A stretch of 64,000 bases of DNA from Lachnospiraceae bacterium P6B14 (GTDB lineage Bacteria > Bacillota > Clostridia > Lachnospirales > Lachnospiraceae): positions 1-64,000 of the forward strand of contig JHWZ01000002.1 of the NCBI GenBank assembly GCA_000687695.1, read 5' to 3'. Made by a program: the position numbers and the translations under genes. Below, one piece after another: positions 46,635 to 54,837 of this stretch. Under the pieces are notes generated by a model, which was not told the origin of the DNA, searched no databases, and saw nothing but the letters and a program-made list of their open reading frames with translations. The number at the start of each line of letters is the position of its first letter. The first letter of the stretch is position 1.

Positions 46635-48453
46635 TCTGGCCGAAGAACTGAAAAAGCTGCCGGCGAAGCCCGGGGTCTACCTGATGCACGATGCCTCGGG
46701 TGAGATCATCTATGTCGGAAAGGCCGTGAGCCTGAAGAACAGGGTGAGGCAGTATTTTCAGGAGAGTCGTAACGTGACTCCGAAGATCGAAAAGATGATC
46801 TCGAGGATCGCGTGGTTTGAGTACATAGTGACAGACAGTGAGCTGGAGGCTCTCGTCCTTGAGAACAACCTGATCAAGGAGCATGAGCCCCGCTACAACA
46901 CTATGCTCAAGGACGGGAAGACCTATCCGTATATAAAAGCAACCGTACAGGAGCCTTTCCCGAGGCTCCTATTTTCGCGTATCGTAAAAAGAGACGGTAA
47001 CAAGTATTTCGGTCCGTTTACGAGTGCAGCATCGGTAAGGGAGGCCATAGAGCTTGTAAACAGGATATATCATCTGAGAACATGTAATAGGATGAAGAAA
47101 CGTCCCTGCCTCTATCACGATATGGGGCAGTGCGATGCGCCGTGCCAGTCCCTGATAGATGAAAAGACGTACAGGGAGCATTTTGATGGGGCGCTCAGAT
47201 TCCTTCAGGGAGATACAAAGGATATCAAAAATGACCTGAACCGGAAGATGCTTGATGCGTCCGAGAGGATGGAGTTCGAGGAGGCGGCGATCTACAGGGA
47301 TCAGTTAGCCAGTATCGAAAGGGTGACGGAGAGACAGAAGATCACCTCCGGAGAGCAGAAGGACAGAGACATTCTGGCCCTGGCCAGGAGCGGAGATGAA
47401 GCTGTGATGCAGGTGTTCTTCATCAGGGACGGAAAGCTTCTAGGCAGGGAGCATTACTATCTTACGGGAGTAGAATCTGAAGCCGAGGAAGATGTTATAT
47501 CTTCATTTATCAAGCAGATGTATTCGGGAACGCCATACCTACCCGATGAGATAATGACTGAGACGGAGTTCAGTGACTCTGAGTCCATACTCGAGTGGCT
47601 CAGTGAAAAAAAAGGCAGAAAGGTAAGGAGTATAGTTCCAAAGCGCGGAACCAAGGAGAAGCTTATCGAGTTGGCCCAAAAGAACGCTAAGCTGGTTCTC
47701 GAAAAGGATGCGGAAAAGCTGAAAAGAGAGCGGGAGAGAACGATCGGCGCGATGGAGGAGATAGAGTCGTTACTGGGTATGGAGGGCAGACTCTCACGTG
47801 TCGAATCCTACGATATCTCCCATATTAACGGTTTTGAGACCGTGGGATCTATGATCGTTTTTGAGGATGGTAAGGCGAAAAAGAACGATTACAGGAAGTT
47901 CAGAATCCGTTCCGTCAGTGGTCCGGATGACTACGGTTCGATGGAGGAGATGCTCACGAGGCGTTTTGAACATGCAAAAAGAGAGGGACTTTCAGATTCC
48001 GATTCATTCAGGCATCTGCCTGATATTATCTTCATGGATGGTGGACGAGGACAGGTTCACATATGTGAGGAGGTTCTTGAAAGATTGCAGATAGATGTCC
48101 CGGTCTGCGGGATGGTAAAGGATGATCATCACCGCACGAGGGGGCTGTATTTCCATGATGAGGAAGTACCTATAGATACTCACGGAGAGGGATTTCATCT
48201 GATCACGAGGATTCAGGACGAGACGCACAGATTTGCCATCGAGTATCACAAGCTCATCCGTGGCAAATCTCAGACGAAGTCCATACTTGATGATATCCCG
48301 GGTATAGGTCCGAAGCGCAGACAGGCGCTCATAAAGGCGTTTGATTCACTTGAGGACATCAAAAATGCCACCGAGGAGGAGTTGTCATCGGTTCCGGGAA
48401 TGGATTTAAAAAGCGCGCACTCAGTAATGGAGTTCTTTAAGAGATCGAATTGA
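46618..48453 (+). CDS. uvrC: Excinuclease ABC subunit C
   Basis: UvrC makes the two incisions of nucleotide excision repair. The 611-residue protein has the N-terminal GIY-YIG nuclease (PGVYLMHDASGEIIYVGKA), a UVR segment near residue 210 (MEFEEAAIYRDQL), the RNase H-like nuclease region (ESYDISHINGFETVGSMIVF, later FMDGGRGQV) and two helix-hairpin-helix units at the end. The start is ATG 46618 or 46627; both overlap the ftsH end. The longer frame from 46528 lies wholly inside ftsH and is rejected. Confidence 0.95.
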   Translation: MEKMFDLAEELKKLPAKPGVYLMHDASGEIIYVGKAVSLKNRVRQYFQESRNVTPKIEKMISRIAWFEYIVTDSELEALVLENNLIKEHEPRYNTMLKDGKTYPYIKATVQEPFPRLLFSRIVKRDGNKYFGPFTSAASVREAIELVNRIYHLRTCNRMKKRPCLYHDMGQCDAPCQSLIDEKTYREHFDGALRFLQGDTKDIKNDLNRKMLDASERMEFEEAAIYRDQLASIERVTERQKITSGEQKDRDILALARSGDEAVMQVFFIRDGKLLGREHYYLTGVESEAEEDVISSFIKQMYSGTPYLPDEIMTETEFSDSESILEWLSEKKGRKVRSIVPKRGTKEKLIELAQKNAKLVLEKDAEKLKRERERTIGAMEEIESLLGMEGRLSRVESYDISHINGFETVGSMIVFEDGKAKKNDYRKFRIRSVSGPDDYGSMEEMLTRRFEHAKREGLSDSDSFRHLPDIIFMDGGRGQVHICEEVLERLQIDVPVCGMVKDDHHRTRGLYFHDEEVPIDTHGEGFHLITRIQDETHRFAIEYHKLIRGKSQTKSILDDIPGIGPKRRQALIKAFDSLEDIKNATEEELSSVPGMDLKSAHSVMEFFKRSN

Positions 48454-51018
48454 TCAGTTGTTATGAACGTCGCAAATAGAGTCTATCAGGTATTTCGGCA
48501 TGATCAGATTCGAATCCATTGTCTTTCCTTCGCCGTATACCTCGTCTTTTTTCTGAAGATAGATAACATCATAAACATCTGACTCGGGACAGCCGTCGCC
48601 GGCGAGCAGACCCGAAGCCTTGCATATCCTGCAGCGGACATGACAGTCGCAGCTGTCTGTCGGCAGCGTATCTTTGGTGAAATATTCTATCCTTGAGCAG
48701 GAGCCACCCGTGGCTTCTTCGCACAATCCGTCTATCGCAAGCTTTCCGCATTTGGTACATATCTTTACGCCGGTAAGTCCGTCATTCTTGCCGAATGAAT
48801 CCTTTACATCATAGTCGGTGCTTACCTTTTCCATTATTCTGCGCCATATATCCTTGTGGTATTCAATATCCTTTTGAGATTTGTTTTCGTCATATCCGCA
48901 CCATATTCCTGCTGTCAGATAAGGAGTGTAGCCTACGAACCAAAGGTCGTTGGAGTTTTCGGAGCTTCCGGACTGTCCTGCTATGGCCATCTCGGATTTT
49001 TTGAAAGTGATATGTCCGGCGTTCATAGTCTTCACTTCCTCACGCATAGCGTCTGTGAGGAGCCATGCTGTTGTGTCCTTCATGACTCTTTTGCTTTGGT
49101 TTGAGCTGTGGTCTATAAGGACGTTTCCGTCGTGGTCAAGTACCTTTGTGTACAGATGCGGTTTGTTGTATACGCCACCCGCGGCGATAGTGGCGAATGC
49201 GCCCGTAAGCTCGAGATTATTGACTCCCTTTGTCAGGTTCCCGAGAGCCAGCGGAAGAGCGATATCCGTGACGCTACGACCCGCATCATCGGAGTAACCG
49301 TCAACCAGCGTGGAGAAACCGAGATTCCTCAGATAATCATAGCTTACACGCGGAGTGACCTGATCCAGAGTCTTTACGGCGACGACATTTGTTGAGTTTA
49401 TGATGGCATCACGGTTGGTGGTCAGACCTCTGTAGGTATCTCCGTATTGATTCTTTACGAGCTCATCGGTTCCGGGATAGTAGTACTCGGTGTCGTCCTT
49501 TACCGTAGCGAGGGTCATCCCTGCTGTGTCCAGAGCGGGGAGATATGTTGAGAGGATACTGAAAGTAGAGCCGGGCTGTTTGTTTGAATCAGTGGCTCTT
49601 CCTCCTGAAACCCCTTCGAGCTTTGCGCCCCTGCCACCGACCAGAGCTTTGATCTCGCCATTGGTCTGGTCGATGATGACGAAGGAGGCCTGAGGCTCGA
49701 TGATCGTGTTTATGGATTCGGCGATAATCTCATCGGATTCTCTAACCATAGATTTTTTAAAAGGAGCTATAACTTTCCTTGCGGCCTTTTCGGTAGAGAA
49801 GAATGATTTTATAGGCTCTCCACGGTCAGAGTACCATTTTTTGATATCAGAAAAACTGAACGACTCCGCAGATCCGTTCGGATGTTTTATGGTGAGCTGA
49901 TACTCAAGCTGATATGAGATGTTCTTGGGATAGTTATTCGGATTGTCAAGCTCTTTTTCGCAGATCTTTTGCATATCCGAATCAAGTGTGGTCTGGATTT
50001 TGAGGCCGCCGGTGTAAAGAGCATTGGCAGCCTGTGTTTCCGAGTATCCCAGCTCGCTTTTCATATCCTCTATGACGCTTTGCAAAAGGGCATCAGTAAA
50101 GTATGAGGAAGGCTTCTGATCCTTCGTGAACTCTTCATTGTAGCGCTGGATGCGCGCCTGTACATCATCCTGGATCGCCAGCTCGTACTGATCCGACGTT
50201 ATGAAGCCCTGATCCTGCATGGCGGTGAGCACTGCAAGCTCTCTGGTACGGTTCCTGCTTGAGTGAGTGATCGGGTTGTATGCAGAAGGATTTTTGGCTA
50301 TACCCGCGAGGGTTGCGCATTCCGGCAGCGAAAGCTCGGAGGCATGCTTGTTGAAATATCTGAGTGAAGCGGACTCGACACCGGTGGTGTTCTGTCCGAG
50401 ACTGATCGTGTTTAAGTAAAACTCCAGGATTTCATCCTTGTTGTATCGATTTTCCATACGAAGAGCCATGTAAAGCTCTTTGAACTTGCGTCTGAAACCT
50501 GAGAGAAGATCATTTTCTTCCTCACCACCGTCGGACAGAAGCTGGTTTTTTAACAGCTGCTGTGTGATGGTAAGATGGTCGGAAGAGGAGCTGCCACTGT
50601 TTGCTATCCGGGATATGGAGGATTTCAATACGGTGACAGGCTCGATGCCGTCATGTGAGCGGAAATGCTCATCCTCTATGGCTATAAACGCATTTTGGAG
50701 ATTGATCGGGATATCGTCGAGCATGACATAATGTCTGTTTGCGTCAGAAGACTCGAGAACGCGCACAGCCTCGCCCGAATCATCGAGAATGGATGTAGTG
50801 TAGCCGTCATGGATCAGATCGACAGCATCCGTATTCGGAACCTCGCCGATCAGCTCCTTCATATATCTGAATCCCAGATATGCCGAGTAAATAGCTCCGC
50901 AAACGAGCAAAAAGAATCCGAAGCGCAACAAAAATACCTGCGCTCTGCGGCCTCTGGCGGGCCATCTGGAGCGGAGTTTTTTTGAGCGTTTTACGACATT
51001 TTTTTCACTGAAATTCAT
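48454..51018 (-). CDS. Class A penicillin-binding protein with degenerate transpeptidase motifs
   Basis: The 854-residue protein has one membrane helix (about 28-50), a glycosyltransferase-51 domain with intact catalytic-site motif EDEHFRSHDG (Glu115) and the TITQQLLKNQ motif, and a transpeptidase-like domain. In the latter SxxK reads STFS (Ser484 to Ser487), so the general-base lysine is lost, and KTG reads QSG (Gln682 to Gly684). The SxN motif STN is retained. It should polymerise glycan strands, but cross-linking is doubtful. The C-terminal part after about 740 has a Cys-rich stretch (eight Cys in about 75 residues) resembling a metal-binding module. Terminates next to uvrC. Confidence 0.88.
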   Translation of the reverse strand: MNFSEKNVVKRSKKLRSRWPARGRRAQVFLLRFGFFLLVCGAIYSAYLGFRYMKELIGEVPNTDAVDLIHDGYTTSILDDSGEAVRVLESSDANRHYVMLDDIPINLQNAFIAIEDEHFRSHDGIEPVTVLKSSISRIANSGSSSSDHLTITQQLLKNQLLSDGGEEENDLLSGFRRKFKELYMALRMENRYNKDEILEFYLNTISLGQNTTGVESASLRYFNKHASELSLPECATLAGIAKNPSAYNPITHSSRNRTRELAVLTAMQDQGFITSDQYELAIQDDVQARIQRYNEEFTKDQKPSSYFTDALLQSVIEDMKSELGYSETQAANALYTGGLKIQTTLDSDMQKICEKELDNPNNYPKNISYQLEYQLTIKHPNGSAESFSFSDIKKWYSDRGEPIKSFFSTEKAARKVIAPFKKSMVRESDEIIAESINTIIEPQASFVIIDQTNGEIKALVGGRGAKLEGVSGGRATDSNKQPGSTFSILSTYLPALDTAGMTLATVKDDTEYYYPGTDELVKNQYGDTYRGLTTNRDAIINSTNVVAVKTLDQVTPRVSYDYLRNLGFSTLVDGYSDDAGRSVTDIALPLALGNLTKGVNNLELTGAFATIAAGGVYNKPHLYTKVLDHDGNVLIDHSSNQSKRVMKDTTAWLLTDAMREEVKTMNAGHITFKKSEMAIAGQSGSSENSNDLWFVGYTPYLTAGIWCGYDENKSQKDIEYHKDIWRRIMEKVSTDYDVKDSFGKNDGLTGVKICTKCGKLAIDGLCEEATGGSCSRIEYFTKDTLPTDSCDCHVRCRICKASGLLAGDGCPESDVYDVIYLQKKDEVYGEGKTMDSNLIMPKYLIDSICDVHNN

Positions 51019-51030
51019 ACATCCTCCGTA

Positions 51031-52713
51031 CTATTTGGAGAAGGACTCGAGTGTCAGACCTTCATTTCGGTCAAGCGCAGTCTGTATACTCCACGGATGC
51101 TGGAAGAGGAGCAAAGGATTGCCCTTCAGGTCCTGAACCTTTTTAGTATCCGAGGTGAGAGAAAGACTGCTGATATCTATATCCGTCGAGGTAATCCAGC
51201 GGATGTGCTCGTAGGGGAGTTGCTCCATGCGGATCTCGACGTTGTATTCATTTTTCAGACGGTAGGTGAGTACCTCGAACTGCAGTACACCGACCACTCC
51301 GACGAGGATCTCCTCCATTCCGACATTCATCTCCTGGAATATCTGGATCGCGCCTTCCTCGGCAATCTGATAGATTCCCTTGGTGAACTGCTTTCTTTTC
51401 ATCGTGTCGACCTGGCGTACTCTCGCGAAGTGCTCGGGAGCGAAGGTCGGTATGCCTTCGAAGCGTACAGGAGTTTTACCGGTGTAGAGAGTGTCTCCGA
51501 TGTGGAAATTGCCGGGATCGAAAACACCGATGATATCACCTGCGTAGGCCTCCTCGATGATGTGGCGGTTCTCTGCCATCATCTGCTGTGGCGCGGTAAG
51601 GCGGATTTTTTTGCCCTCGCGCTCGTGCATAACCTCCATACCCGCGTCAAACTTACCTGAGCAGATGCGCATGAAGGCGATGCGGTCGCGGTGCGCCTTG
51701 TTCATATTAGCCTGTATTTTGAAAACGAAGGCTGAGAAATCATCGGAAAACGGGCTGATCTCAACGGTCTCGGGAGCAGCGCCCGCGGGTGTCTCGTCAC
51801 CGCTTCCTACGAGAGAGCCATCGCTGTATACGACCTTCGACTCGCCTGACTGGGCCAACTCGAGTTTCAGGGAATCCCTGGACAGCGGTGAAGTAGTCAT
51901 CGCGAGGAAATGCTGTAAAAATGCCTCGACACCGAAGTTCGTGAGAGCAGATCCGAAAAATACGGGACTCAGTTTTCCTGCGCGTACGCTCTCGAGGTCG
52001 AAATCATCGCTCGCTCCATCTAAAAGTTCTATCTCATCGATCAGTGTCTGATGCTGGATCTCCGAGATCAGCTCATCCACGGAAGGGTCGCCGAGCTTGA
52101 CCTGATGTGTCTCGACCTTTTGACCGTTATCTCCGGCGACGAAACGAAGGATCGTCTCTGACTCTCTGTCGTATACGCCCTTGAAGCTTTTTCCGGAGCC
52201 TATGGGCCAGTTTATCGGGCAGGTTCTGATCCCGAGCACATCCTCGATCTGGTCAATCAGCTCAAACGGATCCATAGCCTCCCTGTCCATCTTGTTTATG
52301 AATGTAAAGATCGGAATGCCTCTCATCACGCAGACCTTAAAAAGCTTGATAGTCTGCGCCTCAACACCTTTTGATCCATCGATGACCATCACGGCCGAGT
52401 CGGCTGCCATCAGGGTACGGTAGGTATCCTCCGAGAAGTCCTGATGTCCGGGGGTATCGAGGATATTGATGCAGTATCCGTCATAATCAAACTGCATCAC
52501 CGAAGAGGTAACGGAGATACCACGCTCCTTCTCAATCTCCATCCAGTCGCTGACCGCGTGCTTCGCAGCCTTCCTTCCCTTGACTGAACCCGCCAGGTTG
52601 ATAGCGCCTCCGTAGAGGAGGAATTTCTCCGTCAGGGTCGTTTTTCCGGCATCCGGGTGGGAGATGATGGCGAAGGTACGCCTCTTCTCGATCTCGTTTT
52701 TTATATCAGACAT
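51031..52713 (-). CDS. prfC: Peptide chain release factor 3
   Basis: RF3 is a GTPase that frees RF1 and RF2 from the ribosome after peptide release. The 560-residue product shows G1 HPDAGKTTL, the G2 ERGISVTSS segment, G3 DTPGHQDF and G4 NKMD, then a domain III with QLPYEHIRW near the end. ATG 52713 follows GGAAAGGAAA; the upstream extension in the same frame has no family similarity. It is 12 bases upstream of the PBP gene in the same direction. Confidence 0.94.
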   Translation of the reverse strand: MSDIKNEIEKRRTFAIISHPDAGKTTLTEKFLLYGGAINLAGSVKGRKAAKHAVSDWMEIEKERGISVTSSVMQFDYDGYCINILDTPGHQDFSEDTYRTLMAADSAVMVIDGSKGVEAQTIKLFKVCVMRGIPIFTFINKMDREAMDPFELIDQIEDVLGIRTCPINWPIGSGKSFKGVYDRESETILRFVAGDNGQKVETHQVKLGDPSVDELISEIQHQTLIDEIELLDGASDDFDLESVRAGKLSPVFFGSALTNFGVEAFLQHFLAMTTSPLSRDSLKLELAQSGESKVVYSDGSLVGSGDETPAGAAPETVEISPFSDDFSAFVFKIQANMNKAHRDRIAFMRICSGKFDAGMEVMHEREGKKIRLTAPQQMMAENRHIIEEAYAGDIIGVFDPGNFHIGDTLYTGKTPVRFEGIPTFAPEHFARVRQVDTMKRKQFTKGIYQIAEEGAIQIFQEMNVGMEEILVGVVGVLQFEVLTYRLKNEYNVEIRMEQLPYEHIRWITSTDIDISSLSLTSDTKKVQDLKGNPLLLFQHPWSIQTALDRNEGLTLESFSK

Positions 52714-52790
52714 GATTGTTTCCTTTCCACGTGCCGTACGGATCTCTCGTACAGCCCCACGCCTTTCAATCATAGCACAAAACAGAAGCA

Positions 52791-52820
52791 TTGACAAGCG
52801 TATTATCGTAATGTTATAAT
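52791..52820 (+). promoter_or_regulatory. Promoter upstream of the small membrane protein and metF operon
   Basis: TTGACA (52791-52796) and TATAAT (52815-52820) are separated by 18 bases. It precedes the small membrane protein gene and, as no terminator follows, may drive metF, the activation-domain gene and metH too. Confidence 0.75.
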
Positions 52821-52862
52821 CTTGTAGTTGATATCACACATTTAATAAGAGGAGAAGAACGC

Positions 52863-53222
52863 ATGGCAAAGAAGAAGAAAAAAGAAAAGAACCCCGAACA
52901 GTCCAAGCGACGAGGGTTTCTTGCCATAGTTTTTTTGATAGTGCTGGCCACTGCAGTTATCGGCATCAAACTGATCAGTCTCGCTTCATGGCTCGGAGTG
53001 CTCGTACTCCTCGGCGGATCGGCGGGTGCCGTGGTATTTTTCGTGATAAACATGAACAGGTTTCGTATATACGAGACAGTGACCGATAGGACTCGCAAAA
53101 ATGAAGAGAAGGCCGGCGAGAAGCTTGCTGAGGATATGGAAAAATGCAAAGCTCATATCGCCGAGCTCGATGCCAGAGCGGGTGTGACGGTAGATGATAA
53201 GGGAGCCGAGGAGGCCAAATAG
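52863..53222 (+). CDS. Small two-helix membrane protein, unknown
   Basis: A 119-residue protein with a Lys-rich N-terminus, two membrane helices (about 18-37 and 42-63) and a charged helical tail. The ribosome site GAGGAG precedes ATG 52863 and the promoter is strong. No family recognised. The metF start is only 17 bases after its stop, which suggests co-transcription though not a functional link. Confidence 0.65.
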   Translation: MAKKKKKEKNPEQSKRRGFLAIVFLIVLATAVIGIKLISLASWLGVLVLLGGSAGAVVFFVINMNRFRIYETVTDRTRKNEEKAGEKLAEDMEKCKAHIAELDARAGVTVDDKGAEEAK

Positions 53223-53238
53223 GAAGGGGAAAGCAACG

Positions 53239-54129
53239 ATGAAGATTACGGATATTCTGTATAAAAAGAACATGTCACTCTCATTCGAGGTGTTTCCGCC
53301 GAAAGCGGAGACGGGCTTTGATAGCGTAAAAAAAGCGACCGAGGAGATCGCGGGATACAAGCCCAGCTTTATGAGTGTGACCTACGGTGCGGGTGGCGGT
53401 ACAAGTCAGTACACACTCGATATCGCCAAAAATATAATGGACAAATTTTCTGTGCCGACACTTGCCCATCTGACCTGTGTATCGTCTGACAAGGCGACTG
53501 TACACGAGAGGATCAGGGAGTTATCTGAGGCCGGTATCAAAAATATCATGGCACTCAGAGGAGACTTAACGCCCGAGCTTGAAAAAACAGATCGCAGCAA
53601 GTGGGATTACAGATATGCCGTAGAGCTGATAGAGGAGCTGAAAGCAAGCGGTAATGATTTCTGTATCGGAGCCGCGTGTTACCCGGAGATACATCCGGAG
53701 AGCGTGGATCAGAAGGAGGATATCAAACACCTGAAGGAAAAGGTGGATGCGGGAGCAGACTTTCTTACCACTCAGATGGTTTTCGATAACAATCTCTTTT
53801 TCAATTTCATGTACAAGATCAGAGAGGCGGGCATCACTGTGCCGGTGCTTCCGGGAATCATGCCGATAACAAACGCGAATCAGGTAGAGCGTGCGATCAA
53901 GCTCTCGGGAGCGTTTATGCCACAGAGGTTTAAAAGTCTCGTGGATTATTTCGGATCTGACCCGCTCTCGATGAAGCAGGCCGGTATCGCATATGCTACC
54001 GACCAGATCATAGACCTGTATGCAAACGGCATCACAAATGTGCATGTATACTCGATGAATAAACCCGACATTGCGAAGGCGATCAGCGACAATCTCTCGG
54101 ATATACTCGGAAAGGATTTCGGTAAATGA
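53239..54129 (+). CDS. metF: 5,10-methylenetetrahydrofolate reductase
   Basis: MetF reduces methylene-THF to methyl-THF, the methyl donor used by MetH downstream. The 296-residue barrel protein has FEVFPPK with the conserved Glu near the start, SVTYGAGGGTS, and the flavin-binding segment NIMALRGD. ATG 53239 follows AGGAAGGGG; the upstream frame extension overlaps the previous gene. Its stop overlaps the next start codon (ATGATG), so the three met genes are translationally linked. Confidence 0.94.
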   Translation: MKITDILYKKNMSLSFEVFPPKAETGFDSVKKATEEIAGYKPSFMSVTYGAGGGTSQYTLDIAKNIMDKFSVPTLAHLTCVSSDKATVHERIRELSEAGIKNIMALRGDLTPELEKTDRSKWDYRYAVELIEELKASGNDFCIGAACYPEIHPESVDQKEDIKHLKEKVDAGADFLTTQMVFDNNLFFNFMYKIREAGITVPVLPGIMPITNANQVERAIKLSGAFMPQRFKSLVDYFGSDPLSMKQAGIAYATDQIIDLYANGITNVHVYSMNKPDIAKAISDNLSDILGKDFGK

Positions 54130-54824
54130 TGATTTTCGGAGACCTTTCGGGGATGCCGTATGAGCCTGCGCAGTATATGGAGTATGTGGCGCCCGATATA
54201 CGAAAAAGCGAGATCCTCAGATATAGCGGGATGAGAGTGAATCCCGGGGAGATGAGGGGACACAGGGATCCTGATGAGAGCGAAGACGATGGTGTAGAGG
54301 ATTTGTCAAACGATGCCTATGGCCTTCTCGATGAGGTTATAGCTCAGGCAGCATCATCGTTTACATACCGTGTGGCGGCACAGCATATCAGCCTTTCGGC
54401 GGATGCGGACGACATTCCCGTGCTTGAGTTTTTCAGAGAATCCGAGAATCTGAAAAAGAATCTGAAAGGCTGTGATGAAGCGGTGATATTTGCCGCGACT
54501 GTAGGAGCCGGGATCGATCATCTGATCAGGAGATACGAGAGGATAGAGCCCGCGAGATCACTGATGTTACAGGCGCATGGGGCAGAGAGAGTAGAGGCTT
54601 TGTGTGATGCCTTTAACGAGGATGTGAAGCAGCAGGCAGCTGAGGCGGGATACAAAACTCATCCCAGGTTTTCGCCGGGGTACGGTGATCTGCCACTCGA
54701 TGTTCAACCCATACTTTTAAAGCAGTTAAATGCCGAAAAAAGACTCGGTATCACGCTTGGAAACTCATATATGATGAGTCCGTCAAAATCGGTGACGGCG
54801 ATAATCGGATTAGAAAAACTCTAG
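54126..54824 (+). CDS. Stand-alone methionine synthase activation domain protein
   Basis: This 232-residue protein matches the B12-dependent methionine synthase reactivation domain, seen in the ATVGAGIDHLIRRYE region, HGAERVEALCD, and SPGYGDLPLDVQP followed by LGITLGNSYMMSPSKSVTA near the C-terminus. In E. coli this is the last domain of MetH; here it is a separate gene between metF and a MetH lacking it. It should bind SAM and remethylate inactivated cobalamin on MetH. Short, strongly supported by context. Confidence 0.88.
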   Translation: MMIFGDLSGMPYEPAQYMEYVAPDIRKSEILRYSGMRVNPGEMRGHRDPDESEDDGVEDLSNDAYGLLDEVIAQAASSFTYRVAAQHISLSADADDIPVLEFFRESENLKKNLKGCDEAVIFAATVGAGIDHLIRRYERIEPARSLMLQAHGAERVEALCDAFNEDVKQQAAEAGYKTHPRFSPGYGDLPLDVQPILLKQLNAEKRLGITLGNSYMMSPSKSVTAIIGLEKL

Positions 54825-54837
54825 AGAGGATACATAA

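Noticed and set aside
52714-52797. Upstream in-frame extension of prfC
   Set aside because: It overlaps the -35 region of the divergent promoter and has no similarity to RF3; ATG 52713 gives the normal length.
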